From Imbroritus primus (GTDB lineage Bacteria > Pseudomonadota > Gammaproteobacteria > Burkholderiales > Burkholderiaceae): 64,000 bases of DNA. Below, in pieces: positions 51,514 through 61,014 of this stretch. The notes beneath the pieces are model-generated. The model did no database searches, had not been told where the DNA came from, and worked only from the letters and a program-made list of their open reading frames with translations. Within the stretch, counting starts at the first letter, position 1; the number at the start of each line of letters is the position of its first letter. The translations under genes were made by a program, and so were the position numbers. Where the stretch lies: NCBI RefSeq assembly GCF_964332355.1, contig NZ_OZ201293.1, positions 2,914,001-2,978,000 on the forward strand, read 5' to 3'.

Positions 51514-51882
51514 TTACAGCACTTCCGGTGCGAGCGACACAATCTTCATGAAGCGCTCGGTACGGAGTTCACGAGTCACCGGCCCGAAGATACGGGTGCC
51601 GATCGGCTCAAGTTTCGAGTTCAGCAGCACGACGGCGTTACCGTCGAACTTGACCAGGGAGCCATCAGCGCGGCGCACGCCACTGGCGGTACGCACGATG
51701 ACTGCCTTGTAAATATCACCCTTCTTGACACGACCACGCGGAGCCGCGTCCTTCACCGTCACGACGATGATGTCGCCAATGCCGGCCGTCCGGCGCTTGG
51801 AACCGCCCAGGACCTTGATGCACAGCACTTCGCGCGCACCAGTATTGTCGGCTACGTCGAGCCGGCTTTCTGTCTGAATCAT
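51514..51882 (-). CDS. rplN: 50S ribosomal protein L14
   Basis: MIQTESRLDVADNTGAREVL and the C-terminal RIFGPVTRELRTERFMKIVSLAPEV in two parts identify L14, which lies at the subunit interface. The ATG at 51882 has AGAGGT upstream and gives the standard 122 residues. It is the first gene of the spc block and has a promoter about 200 bases upstream. Confidence 0.98.
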   Translation of the reverse strand: MIQTESRLDVADNTGAREVLCIKVLGGSKRRTAGIGDIIVVTVKDAAPRGRVKKGDIYKAVIVRTASGVRRADGSLVKFDGNAVVLLNSKLEPIGTRIFGPVTRELRTERFMKIVSLAPEVL

Positions 51883-52072
51883 GATGACCTCTTCCCAACT
51901 TAACCCAGTGCACGACATGCGCACCGGCCAGTCTTGGTCCCGCCAGCCACCGGCATTGCGCCGACAACCGATTGGGTTGATTAACTTAAAGTCGGTAGCC
52001 ACCGGACACGCGCCCGGCAACCCGCGCCACCCATGCCCGCCCTACTGAACGGCAGACGCTGAGAAGCGGAAA

Positions 52073-52101
52073 GACCAGGATTATAGCATCTAATCCTGGT
52101 C
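52073..52101 (-). promoter_or_regulatory. Candidate spc promoter inside an inverted repeat
   Basis: GACCAGGATTA-N7-TAATCCTGGTC is a perfect 11-bp repeat (52073-52101). On the minus strand it contains GCTATAAT with TATAAT at 52085-52080. CTTGCA, 17 bases upstream, is a weak -35. This is where the spc promoter lies in E. coli, between rpsQ and rplN. The transcript would have a leader of about 190 bases. Confidence 0.6.
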
Positions 52102-52139
52102 CTGCAAGTACCGCGCCACATCACTGTGGCAACGCAACA

Positions 52140-52418
52140 TCAGATGACGCGTGCGGCTTCCAGCAGACGCGACACGACCCACGACTTGGAACGCGAGATC
52201 GGACGGCTTTCCTGGATCTCAACCTTATCGCCTTCCTTGTACTGGTTGGCTTCGTCGTGTGCCTTGTACTTCTTGCTGCTCAGCACGTACTTGCCGTACA
52301 GCGGGTGCTTGACGCGCTTTTCGATCAGGACGGTAACCGTCTTGTCCATCTTGTCGCTGACGACGCGGCCGACCAGCGTGCGCTTCAACGACGCTTGCTT
52401 TTCAGTCGTATCAGTCAT
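52140..52418 (-). CDS. rpsQ: 30S ribosomal protein S17
   Basis: The 92-residue OB-fold protein has LKRTLVGRVVSDKMDKTVTV and KKYKAHDEANQYKEGDKVEI. It is the last gene of the S10-type block and overlaps rpmC by four bases. Confidence 0.98.
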   Translation of the reverse strand: MTDTTEKQASLKRTLVGRVVSDKMDKTVTVLIEKRVKHPLYGKYVLSSKKYKAHDEANQYKEGDKVEIQESRPISRSKSWVVSRLLEAARVI

Positions 52419-52609
52419 TTGGAGCTCGCTTTTTCAGTCAGCACAGTCATGACGCGCGCCACGTCGCGGCGCACTTTCTTGAGCTGGCTATGGTTGGTCA
52501 ACTGCTGCGTGGCCTTCTGCATACGCAGGCCAAACTGCGCCTTCAGGAGCGACGAACGCTCTTCCTGCAGCGCCTTTTCGTCTTTTTCACGAAGTTCGGA
52601 TGCTTTCAT
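52415..52609 (-). CDS. rpmC: 50S ribosomal protein L29
   Basis: The 64-residue helical protein starts MKASELREKDEKALQEE and has the L29 core LLKAQFGLRMQKATQQL. It lies at the tunnel exit beside L23. The second of two adjacent ATGs is better placed from AGGAG. Confidence 0.97.
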   Translation of the reverse strand: MKASELREKDEKALQEERSSLLKAQFGLRMQKATQQLTNHSQLKKVRRDVARVMTVLTEKASSK

Positions 52610-52619
52610 CATGATCTCC

Positions 52620-53036
52620 TTACGTTCCGACCTGACGCACCACGAAATTGGTGGCGATCGGCAGCTTGGCAGCGGCCAGGCGGAATGCCTCGCGCGCCAG
52701 CTCTTCGCTCACGCCATCCATTTCGTACAGCATCTTGCCCGGCTGAATCTCAGCCACGTAGTACTCAGGGTTACCCTTACCGTTACCCATACGCACTTCT
52801 GCCGGCTTGGTCGAAATCGGCTTGTCCGGGAAGATACGGATCCAGATACGGCCGCCACGCTTGATGTGACGGGTCATGGCACGACGTGCCGATTCGATCT
52901 GGCGTGCGGTCAGGCGGCCACGAGCGACTGCCTTCAGACCGAACAGGCCAAACGAAACCGCATTGCCGCGCGTCGCCACGCCGGTGTTACGGCCTTTTTG
53001 TTCCTTGCGATACTTTCTGCGCTTAGGTTGCAGCAT
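52620..53036 (-). CDS. rplP: 50S ribosomal protein L16
   Basis: MLQPKRRKYRKEQKGRNTGV and GRIWIRIFPDKPISTKPAEVRMGNGKG in two parts identify L16, a late-assembling protein near the A site. The 138-residue length is normal. The arginine in the MGNGKG loop region that is hydroxylated in some bacteria is present. Confidence 0.98.
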   Translation of the reverse strand: MLQPKRRKYRKEQKGRNTGVATRGNAVSFGLFGLKAVARGRLTARQIESARRAMTRHIKRGGRIWIRIFPDKPISTKPAEVRMGNGKGNPEYYVAEIQPGKMLYEMDGVSEELAREAFRLAAAKLPIATNFVVRQVGT

Positions 53037-53038
53037 GT

Positions 53039-53821
53039 TTATTCTCCAGTATTCGCTTCAGCGGCAGGCGCCCGGCGAACACGCTTGGCACCGGCAGGCT
53101 GGCGATCACCGTCACGGCGAGGCGCACCCGGACGACCCGGGCGACGGCCACGGCGGTCTTCGGTCGGCTCTTCTACCACAGGCGCTTCGTTGCGGCCCAG
53201 GGCATCACCCTTGTAGACCCACACCTTCACGCCGATGATGCCGTACGTGGTTTCAGCTTCCGACGTACCGTAGTCGATATCCGCACGCAGGGTATGCAGA
53301 GGCACGCGGCCTTCGCGATACCATTCGGTACGGGCGATTTCGATACCATTCAGACGGCCGGCGCTCATGATCTTGATACCTTGCGCACCGAGGCGCATGG
53401 CGTTCTGCATGGCGCGCTTCATGGCGCGGCGGAACATGATACGGCGCTCGAGCTGCTGCGTGATCGAATCGGCGATCAGCTGCGCGTCGGTTTCCGGCTT
53501 GCGGATTTCCTCGATGTTGACGTGCACGGGCACGCCCATCAGCTTCTGCAGCTCGACCTTCAAGGATTCGATATCCTCGCCCTTCTTGCCGATCACCACG
53601 CCCGGACGCGAGCTGTAAATGGTGATGCGTGCGTTCTTGGCGGGGCGCTCGATGACGACGCGGCCAACCGAAGCGTTCTTCAGCTTCTTCTTCAGGAACG
53701 CGCGAACCGCGATGTCTTCCTTGAGCATGCCGGCAAAGTTCGTGTTGTTGGCGTACCAACGCGACGACCAGTTACGGCGAACGGCCAGACGGAAGCCAGT
53801 CGGATGAATCTTCTGTCCCAT
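53039..53821 (-). CDS. rpsC: 30S ribosomal protein S3 with extended C-terminal tail
   Basis: MGQKIHPTGFRLAVRRNWSS, a KH domain (SRPGVVIGKKGEDIESL) and RADIDYGTSEAETTYGIIGVKVW in two parts mark S3, part of the mRNA entry helicase. At 260 residues it is longer than E. coli S3 (233). The extra about 45 residues are basic and low-complexity (RRGRRPGRPGAPRRDG; KRVRRAPAAEA), probably disordered. Confidence 0.98.
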   Translation of the reverse strand: MGQKIHPTGFRLAVRRNWSSRWYANNTNFAGMLKEDIAVRAFLKKKLKNASVGRVVIERPAKNARITIYSSRPGVVIGKKGEDIESLKVELQKLMGVPVHVNIEEIRKPETDAQLIADSITQQLERRIMFRRAMKRAMQNAMRLGAQGIKIMSAGRLNGIEIARTEWYREGRVPLHTLRADIDYGTSEAETTYGIIGVKVWVYKGDALGRNEAPVVEEPTEDRRGRRPGRPGAPRRDGDRQPAGAKRVRRAPAAEANTGE

Positions 53822-53830
53822 CGTGACTCC

Positions 53831-54160
53831 TTAGTTGCCCAGAATCACAGTGATGTGACTGGTTTGTTTCTCAATCTTGTTGCCACGACCCTTCGCACGC
53901 GCGGTGAAACGCTTGAGCGAAGCAGCCTTGTCAACAAAAATCGTCTGGACCTTCAGCTCGTCGATATCGGCACCGACGTTGTGCTCGGCGTTGGCGATCG
54001 CGGACTCGAGTACCTTCTTGACGATCACTGCAGCCTTCTTCGGGCTGAACGTCAGCAGGTTGAGTGCGCGGTCGATCGACAGGCCGCGGATCTGGTCCGC
54101 GACGAGGCGGGCTTTTTGCGCGGAGATGCGGGCACCGCGATGAATCGCTTTGACTTCCAT
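53831..54160 (-). CDS. rplV: 50S ribosomal protein L22
   Basis: The 109-residue protein has ISAQKARLVADQIRGLSIDRAL and the tunnel-lining loop with RFTARAKGRGNKIEKQTSHI. The loop looks wild type. It lies 5 bases after rpsS. Confidence 0.98.
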   Translation of the reverse strand: MEVKAIHRGARISAQKARLVADQIRGLSIDRALNLLTFSPKKAAVIVKKVLESAIANAEHNVGADIDELKVQTIFVDKAASLKRFTARAKGRGNKIEKQTSHITVILGN

Positions 54161-54165
54161 GGTGC

Positions 54166-54441
54166 TTACCTCTTTGCCTTCTTGTCAGCCGCGTGGCCCT
54201 TGAACGTGCGCGTCAGCGCAAATTCACCGAGCTTGTGACCAACCATGTTTTCAGTGATGTACACGGGCACGTGTTGACGGCCATTGTGTACAGCGATCGT
54301 CAGATTGATGAAGTCCGGCAGAATGGTCGAGCGACGCGACCAGGTCTTGATGGGCTTCTTATCCTTGCCAGCCTGCGCCGCTTCCACCTTCTTCAGCAGG
54401 TGCGCGTCGCAAAACGGGCCTTTTTTGACAGAACGGGACAT
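54166..54441 (-). CDS. rpsS: 30S ribosomal protein S19
   Basis: MSRSVKKGPFCDAHLLKKVE and HVPVYITENMVGHKLGEFA identify S19, a head protein that pairs with S13. The 91-residue length is normal. Confidence 0.98.
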   Translation of the reverse strand: MSRSVKKGPFCDAHLLKKVEAAQAGKDKKPIKTWSRRSTILPDFINLTIAVHNGRQHVPVYITENMVGHKLGEFALTRTFKGHAADKKAKR

Positions 54442-54457
54442 GTTCTACTCCTGCCTA

Positions 54458-55288
54458 TTAGCGCTTGTGACGACGTTGAACAATCATGCTCGACGTACGC
54501 TTGTTGCGGCGGGTGCGGTAACCCTTGGTCGGGGTACCCCACGGCGACACCGGATCGCGACCAGCTGCGGTCTTGCCTTCACCACCACCGTGCGGGTGAT
54601 CGATCGGGTTCATGACCACGCCACGGACGGTCGGGCGGATACCGCGCCAGCGGTTCGCACCGGCCTTGCCGATCACGCGCAGGCTGTGTTCTTCGTTACC
54701 GACTTCACCGATGGTGGCGCGGCACTCGATGTGCACGCGACGCACTTCGCCGGAGCGCAGACGGACCTGGGCGTAGATGCCTTCACGCGCCAGCAGCACG
54801 GCGGAGCCGCCTGCAGCGCGCGCCATCTGCGCACCCTTGCCCGGCAGCATTTCCACGCAGTGGATCGTCGTACCGACCGGAATGTTGCGGATCGGCAGGT
54901 TGTTGCCCGACTTGATCGGTGCTTCTGCGCCATTGACGATCTGCTGGCCGACCACCGCACCCTTCGGTGCAATGATGTAACGGCGCTCGCCGTCGGCGAA
55001 CAGGATCAGAGCGATGTTCGCGCTGCGGTTCGGATCGTATTCCAGGCGTTCGATCTTGGCCGGCACGCCGTCCTTGTCGTTACGCTTGAAGTCGACGACA
55101 CGGTAGTGGTGCTTGTGACCACCGCCCTTGTGACGTGTCGTGATGTGACCGTTGTTGTTACGGCCCGACTTCTGGATTTGCTTTTCCAGCAGCGGTGCGT
55201 GCGGGGCGCCCTTGTGCAGGTCGCGATTCACGACCTTGAGCATCGAGCGGCGGCCCGGCGACGTCGGTTTGGTTTTGACGAGTGCCAT
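54458..55288 (-). CDS. rplB: 50S ribosomal protein L2
   Basis: L2 is needed for peptidyl transfer and subunit joining. The 276-residue protein shows HITTRHKGGGHKHHYRVVDF and the C-terminal PTVRGVVMNPIDHPHGGGEG, including the essential histidine in that motif. It precedes rpsS by 16 bases. Confidence 0.98.
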   Translation of the reverse strand: MALVKTKPTSPGRRSMLKVVNRDLHKGAPHAPLLEKQIQKSGRNNNGHITTRHKGGGHKHHYRVVDFKRNDKDGVPAKIERLEYDPNRSANIALILFADGERRYIIAPKGAVVGQQIVNGAEAPIKSGNNLPIRNIPVGTTIHCVEMLPGKGAQMARAAGGSAVLLAREGIYAQVRLRSGEVRRVHIECRATIGEVGNEEHSLRVIGKAGANRWRGIRPTVRGVVMNPIDHPHGGGEGKTAAGRDPVSPWGTPTKGYRTRRNKRTSSMIVQRRHKR

Positions 55289-55290
55289 GA

Positions 55291-55605
55291 TTACGCGGCC
55301 TCCGCTTCAAAATTGATTTCCTGACCCGGCTTGAGCGAGACGTATGCCTTCTTGGCATGATTGCGGCGGCCCATGAAACGGCCGAAGCGCTTTTGCTTGC
55401 CCTTGCGGTTCAGAATTTGCACGGACTCGACTTCAACCTTGAACAGCAGCTCGACAGCGGCCTTCACTTCTAGCTTGTTGGCGTCGCGCGCGACTTCGAA
55501 TACGACCTGCTCGTACTTGTCTGCCACGAAGGTCGATTTTTCCGACACAACCGGAGCCAGCAGCACTTGCATCAGGCGATGATCGTTCTTGGATTTTTGC
55601 GTCAT
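55291..55605 (-). CDS. rplW: 50S ribosomal protein L23
   Basis: The 104-residue protein has VLLAPVVSEKSTFVADKYEQ and VQILNRKGKQKRFGRFMGRR. L23 docks trigger factor and SRP at the exit tunnel. It overlaps rplD by four bases. Confidence 0.98.
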   Translation of the reverse strand: MTQKSKNDHRLMQVLLAPVVSEKSTFVADKYEQVVFEVARDANKLEVKAAVELLFKVEVESVQILNRKGKQKRFGRFMGRRNHAKKAYVSLKPGQEINFEAEAA

Positions 55606-56222
55606 TTCAGCAACTCCTCGATCTGCGCAACTGCACCCTTGGTCACCAGCACTTTCTTGTAGTGCACCAGCGACAGCGGATCGACATGGCGCGGCTCAAG
55701 CACGGCGACGTGCGACAGGTTGCGCGAAGCGAGATACAGATTTTCGTCCACGCTGTCAGTGATGATCAGCACCGAGTCCAGACCCATCGACTTGAACTTG
55801 TCAGCCAGCAGCTTGGTCTTGGGCGCGTCAACCGTGAAGGTCTCGACGACATTGATGCGATCTTCGCGGGCGAGCTGCGAATAGATCGAGCGCATGCCGG
55901 CGCGGAACATCTTCTTGTTGACCTTCTGGGTGAAATTCTCTTCAGGAGAATTCGGGAAAGTGCGACCACCCCCACGCCACAGCGGGGAGGACGACATACC
56001 AGCACGGGCACGGCCCGTACCTTTCTGGCGCCACGGCTTCTTCGTGGTGTGCTTGACCTGCTCGCGGTCCTTCTGGGCGCGATTGCCGCTGCGGGCATTC
56101 GCCTGATAGGCCACGACGATCTGATGCACCAGCGCTTCGTTATAGTCACGACCGAACACTTCGGGCGAGGCGGAAACGCCGGCGCCGAGCTGACCGTTTT
56201 CGTTCAGGAGCTTGAGTTCCAT
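55602..56222 (-). CDS. rplD: 50S ribosomal protein L4
   Basis: MELKLLNENGQLGAG and the long loop KPWRQKGTGRARAGMSSSPLWRGGG in two parts identify L4. In E. coli L4 represses the S10 operon through its leader. The ATG at 56222 follows AGGAG and gives 206 residues. The tunnel loop looks wild type. Confidence 0.98.
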   Translation of the reverse strand: MELKLLNENGQLGAGVSASPEVFGRDYNEALVHQIVVAYQANARSGNRAQKDREQVKHTTKKPWRQKGTGRARAGMSSSPLWRGGGRTFPNSPEENFTQKVNKKMFRAGMRSIYSQLAREDRINVVETFTVDAPKTKLLADKFKSMGLDSVLIITDSVDENLYLASRNLSHVAVLEPRHVDPLSLVHYKKVLVTKGAVAQIEELLK

Positions 56223-56233
56223 ATGCACGCTCC

Positions 56234-56899
56234 TTATGCTGCGGCGGCGACTGCGCCGCGCTTGGCCTTGACGGCCGGAGTGACAATGACCTTGCCGCCC
56301 TTCGAACCCGGCACGGCGCCCTTCACGAGCAGCAGCTTGCGCTCTGCGTCGATGCGCGTGACGACGAGATTCTGGACGGTACGCGTGACGTCACCGAGGT
56401 GACCGGTCATGCGCTTGCCAGGGAACACGCGACCCGGATCCTGCGCCATACCAATCGAACCCGGAACGTTGTGCGAACGCGAGTTACCGTGCGTGGCACG
56501 GCCGGAAGCGAAGTGGTAGCGCTTGATGGTACCGGCATAGCCTTTACCGATCGTCGTGCCCTGCACGTCGATCATCTGGCCAACCTCGAACAGGTCGACA
56601 CTGATCGCGGCGCCCAGCGACAGCTCGGCGGCCTTGGCAGCATCGACGCGGAATTCGACAATGATTTCGCCCGGCTCAACACCGGCTTTCGCCAGGTGAC
56701 CTGCCAGAGGCTTGGTGATACGGCTCGCACGACGGGAGCCGAAAGTGACTTGAACCGCGGTATAACCGTCGGTTTCGTCCGTCTTGATTTGCGTCACGCG
56801 GTTATCGCCGACCTCGATCACGGTGACGGGAATCGAATCGCCGTCGTCCGTGAAAACACGGGTCATGCCAACCTTGCGACCTACAAGGCCAAGGGTCAT
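56234..56899 (-). CDS. rplC: 50S ribosomal protein L3
   Basis: MTLGLVGRKVGMTRVFTDDG and the conserved THGNSRSHNVPGSIGMAQDPGRVFPGKRM, in two parts, identify L3. It lies near the peptidyl-transferase centre. It is the first gene after an internal terminator and promoter, with a hairpin (CCCGGC-N8-GCCGGG) immediately before its ribosome site. The glutamine methylated in some bacteria is in GMAQDPG. Confidence 0.98.
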   Translation of the reverse strand: MTLGLVGRKVGMTRVFTDDGDSIPVTVIEVGDNRVTQIKTDETDGYTAVQVTFGSRRASRITKPLAGHLAKAGVEPGEIIVEFRVDAAKAAELSLGAAISVDLFEVGQMIDVQGTTIGKGYAGTIKRYHFASGRATHGNSRSHNVPGSIGMAQDPGRVFPGKRMTGHLGDVTRTVQNLVVTRIDAERKLLLVKGAVPGSKGGKVIVTPAVKAKRGAVAAAA

Positions 56900-56912
56900 G
56901 GTTTGCTCCGTT

Positions 56913-56932
56913 CCCGGCTACGATTGGCCGGG
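56913..56932 (-). other. Leader hairpin in front of rplC
   Basis: CCCGGC-N8-GCCGGG lies about 14 bases before the rplC start, next to its GGAGC ribosome site. It could mask or expose translation initiation. Autoregulation by L4 is known for the E. coli S10 leader, but this leader does not obviously resemble it. Confidence 0.35.
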
Positions 56933-57027
56933 GCTGATTAAACTGCGCCACAGAAATGAGGCTCGCCACAAGCGACGGCGAAAGACCAAAGGTCACCCCA
57001 CTAACCCGATTACACGGGTAGCCTTAC

Positions 57028-57056
57028 ACTATATCGCCTGGGATTGGAATACGCAA
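57028..57056 (-). promoter_or_regulatory. Promoter for the rplC-rpsQ block
   Basis: On the minus strand TTGCGT (57056-57051), 17 bases, TATAGT (57033-57028) make a good sigma70-type promoter. It is nearly identical in form to the gltB promoter. The leader to rplC would be about 120 bases. Confidence 0.65.
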
Positions 57057-57113
57057 GTGGATTGTGGGATTCGCGAGCCAGATTTGCGCTTCCATCGAGA
57101 TTGTTGGTTTTTG

Positions 57114-57144
57114 CCCAACAAAAAAGCGGCCCGGAGGCCGCTTT
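57114..57144 (-). terminator. Intrinsic terminator after rpsJ
   Basis: AAAGCGGCC-CGGA-GGCCGCTTT is a perfect 9-bp stem 36 bases past the rpsJ stop. On the minus strand TTTTTTGTTGG follows. It would separate fusA-tuf-rpsJ transcription from the rplC block. Confidence 0.85.
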
Positions 57145-57179
57145 CTTACCTGAGGAGGCCGGATGGCCCCACCGGGATA

Positions 57180-57533
57180 TTACTGCAGCTTGATTTCCAC
57201 ATCGACGCCTGCCGGCAGGTCGAGCTTCATCAGGGCGTCAACCGTCTTGTCGGTCGGATCGACGATATCCATCAGGCGCTGGTGCGTGCGGATTTCGAAC
57301 TGATCGCGCGAGGTCTTGTTGACGTGCGGCGAACGCAGGATGTCAAAACGCTGAATGCGCGTCGGCAGGGGAACCGGACCCTTGACGATGGCGCCGGTGC
57401 GCTTGGCCGTATCGACGATTTCGGCAGCGGACTGATCGATCAGGCGATAGTCGAATGCCTTCAGGCGGATACGGATCTTCTGGTTACCCATTTTCTGTGC
57501 CGGTGCGGCCGGTTTCTTGTCTTGCACGGTCAT
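57180..57533 (-). CDS. rpsJ: 30S ribosomal protein S10 with N-terminal extension
   Basis: From MGNQKIRIRLKAFDYRLIDQ onward this is standard S10 (about 103 residues), also the NusG/NusB partner in antitermination. The open frame has 14 further residues, MTVQDKKPAAPAQK, ahead. The only Shine-Dalgarno-like sequence, AAGGA, is directly before the ATG at 57533 and at ideal distance from an in-frame GTG at 57527. The internal ATG at 57491 has none. So an extended product of 115-117 residues is the better reading, though family practice favours 57491. Confidence 0.95.
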   Translation of the reverse strand: MTVQDKKPAAPAQKMGNQKIRIRLKAFDYRLIDQSAAEIVDTAKRTGAIVKGPVPLPTRIQRFDILRSPHVNKTSRDQFEIRTHQRLMDIVDPTDKTVDALMKLDLPAGVDVEIKLQ

Positions 57534-57570
57534 TCCTTAAAGAGCGAGGCGGACGAGCCGCCATTCGATA

Positions 57571-57612
57571 AAAAGAGCAATCCATCGGCCCCTCATCACT
57601 GAAGGGCCGATG
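57571..57612 (-). terminator. Hairpin between tuf and rpsJ
   Basis: CATCGGCCC-N12-GGGCCGATG is a perfect 9-bp stem beginning five bases after the tuf stop. A CTCTTTTTA tract follows on the minus strand after a six-base gap, so termination would be partial at best. It may raise tuf over rpsJ. Confidence 0.5.
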
Positions 57613-57616
57613 ACGA

Positions 57617-58807
<1,191 letters not shown>

Positions 58808-58888
58808 GTCAGCTCCTCAATTCGAACTTGCTAAATCACTTGGATATCGGGACGGGCGACCGCACGCGCGATCGCCCGAACTTATTGA

Positions 58889-60994
58889 TTACTTACCACC
58901 CTTGGCGGCCATCACGGCTTCGGCGATATTCTTCGGCGCCTCGGCGTAGTGCTTGAATTCCATGGTGTACGTGGCACGACCTTGCGTAGCCGAACGCAAC
59001 GCAGTCGAGTAACCGAACATTTCCGACAGCGGCACTTCGGCCTTGATGATCTTGCCACCGCCGACCATGTCGTCCATGCCCTGCACGATGCCGCGGCGGG
59101 ACGACAGGTCGCCCATCACGGTACCGGTGTAGTCTTCCGGCGTTTCCACTTCCACGGCCATCATCGGCTCGAGCAGGACCGGGTTGGCACGGCGCATGGC
59201 CTCCTTGAATGCCATCGAGCCAGCCATCTTGAACGCGTTTTCGTTCGAGTCCACGTCGTGGTACGAACCGAAGGTCAGACGCACCTTCACGTCCACCACC
59301 GGATAACCTGCCAGCACGCCGGTGTTGAGCGTGTCCTCGATACCCTTCTGGACTGCCGGGATGAATTCGCGCGGAATCACACCACCCTTGATCTCGTCGA
59401 GGAACTCGAAGCCCTTGCCCGGCTCCTGCGGTTCCAGCGTGATCACGGCATGACCGTACTGACCGCGACCACCCGACTGCTTGACGAACTTGCCATCGAC
59501 ATCGGCGGCGATCTTGCGGATCGTTTCGCGATAGGCCACCTGCGGCTTGCCGACGGTCGCTTCCACGCCGAATTCGCGCTTCATGCGGTCGACCAGGATT
59601 TCCAGGTGCAGCTCACCCATGCCGGAGATAATGGTCTGGCCCGACTCTTCGTCGGTCTTCACGCGGAACGACGGATCTTCCTGCGCCAGGCGGTTCAGGG
59701 CGATACCCATCTTTTCCTGGTCGGCCTTCGTCTTCGGCTCGACAGCCTGCGAGATCACCGGCTCCGGGAATTCCATGCGCTCGAGGATGATCGGGCTGTC
59801 CGGATCGCACAACGTGTCACCGGTGGTCGCTTCCTTCAGGCCCACGGCGGCGGCGATGTCGCCGGCCAGCACTTCCTTGATTTCTTCACGCTGGTTGGCG
59901 TGCATCTGCACGATACGGCCCAGACGCTCTTTCTTGCCCTTCACGGCATTGAGCACGGTATCGCCCGAGTTGATCTTGCCCGAGTAGACGCGGAAGAAGA
60001 TCAGCTGGCCGACGAACGGGTCGGTCATGATCTTGAACGCGAGCGCCGAGAACTTCTCGGCATCGTCTGCCTTGCGCTCGACTTCCTTGCCATCTTCGTC
60101 CTCGCCCTTGACCGGCGGAATATCGACCGGCGACGGCAGGAACTCGATCACGGCATCCAGCATGCGCTGCACGCCCTTGTTCTTGAACGCGGTACCGCAC
60201 AGCATCGGCTGGATTTCGCAGGCGATGGTACGCGCGCGCAGACCCTTGACGATTTCCTCTTCGGAAAGCGCACCTTCCTCGAGGTATTTGTTCATCAGGT
60301 CTTCGCTCGACTCAGCAGCGGCCTCGACCATTTTCTCGCGCCATTCCGCAGCGACGTCGGTCAGTTCTGCCGGAATGTCCTTGTAGTCGAACTTGGTGCC
60401 CTGGCTGGCCTCATCCCAGATGATCGCTTTCATCTTGATCAGGTCGACCACACCCTGGAAACCATCTTCAGCGCCGATGGGCACGACGATGGGCACCGGG
60501 TTGGCTTTGAGGCGCAGGCGCAGCTGATCATAGACCTTGAAGAAGTTGGCGCCGGTACGGTCCATCTTGTTCACGAAGGCCAGACGCGGAACGCCGTACT
60601 TGTTGGCCTGACGCCACACGGTTTCCGACTGCGGCTGCACGCCACCCACGGCGCAGTAGACCATGCATGCGCCATCCAGCACGCGCATGGAACGCTCCAC
60701 CTCGATGGTGAAGTCCACGTGGCCCGGGGTGTCGATCACGTTGATGCGGTGCTCGGGGAAGTTGCCGGCCATGCCTTTCCAGAAGGCCGTGGTGGCAGCG
60801 GAGGTGATGGTAATACCACGCTCCTGCTCCTGCTCCATCCAGTCCATGGTGGCGGCGCCGTCATGCACCTCACCCAGCTTGTGGTTCACACCGGTGTAGA
60901 ACAGAATACGTTCACTCGTCGTGGTTTTACCCGCGTCGATGTGCGCGGAAATACCAATGTTACGGTAGCGCTCAATGGGAGTCTTACGAGCCAC
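58889..60994 (-). CDS. fusA: Translation elongation factor G
   Basis: The 701-residue translocase has G1 AHIDAGKTTTSERIL, G3 DTPGHVDFTIE and G4 VNKMDRTGANF, then domains II-V (GRGQYGHAVITLEPQEPGKG in domain IV). Length and order in the str block are standard. A GAGGCGCCG hairpin lies before it after rpsG. Confidence 0.98.
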   Translation of the reverse strand: MARKTPIERYRNIGISAHIDAGKTTTSERILFYTGVNHKLGEVHDGAATMDWMEQEQERGITITSAATTAFWKGMAGNFPEHRINVIDTPGHVDFTIEVERSMRVLDGACMVYCAVGGVQPQSETVWRQANKYGVPRLAFVNKMDRTGANFFKVYDQLRLRLKANPVPIVVPIGAEDGFQGVVDLIKMKAIIWDEASQGTKFDYKDIPAELTDVAAEWREKMVEAAAESSEDLMNKYLEEGALSEEEIVKGLRARTIACEIQPMLCGTAFKNKGVQRMLDAVIEFLPSPVDIPPVKGEDEDGKEVERKADDAEKFSALAFKIMTDPFVGQLIFFRVYSGKINSGDTVLNAVKGKKERLGRIVQMHANQREEIKEVLAGDIAAAVGLKEATTGDTLCDPDSPIILERMEFPEPVISQAVEPKTKADQEKMGIALNRLAQEDPSFRVKTDEESGQTIISGMGELHLEILVDRMKREFGVEATVGKPQVAYRETIRKIAADVDGKFVKQSGGRGQYGHAVITLEPQEPGKGFEFLDEIKGGVIPREFIPAVQKGIEDTLNTGVLAGYPVVDVKVRLTFGSYHDVDSNENAFKMAGSMAFKEAMRRANPVLLEPMMAVEVETPEDYTGTVMGDLSSRRGIVQGMDDMVGGGKIIKAEVPLSEMFGYSTALRSATQGRATYTMEFKHYAEAPKNIAEAVMAAKGGK

Positions 60995-61014
60995 TTTAAT
61001 CCTCTTTCGTCTTC

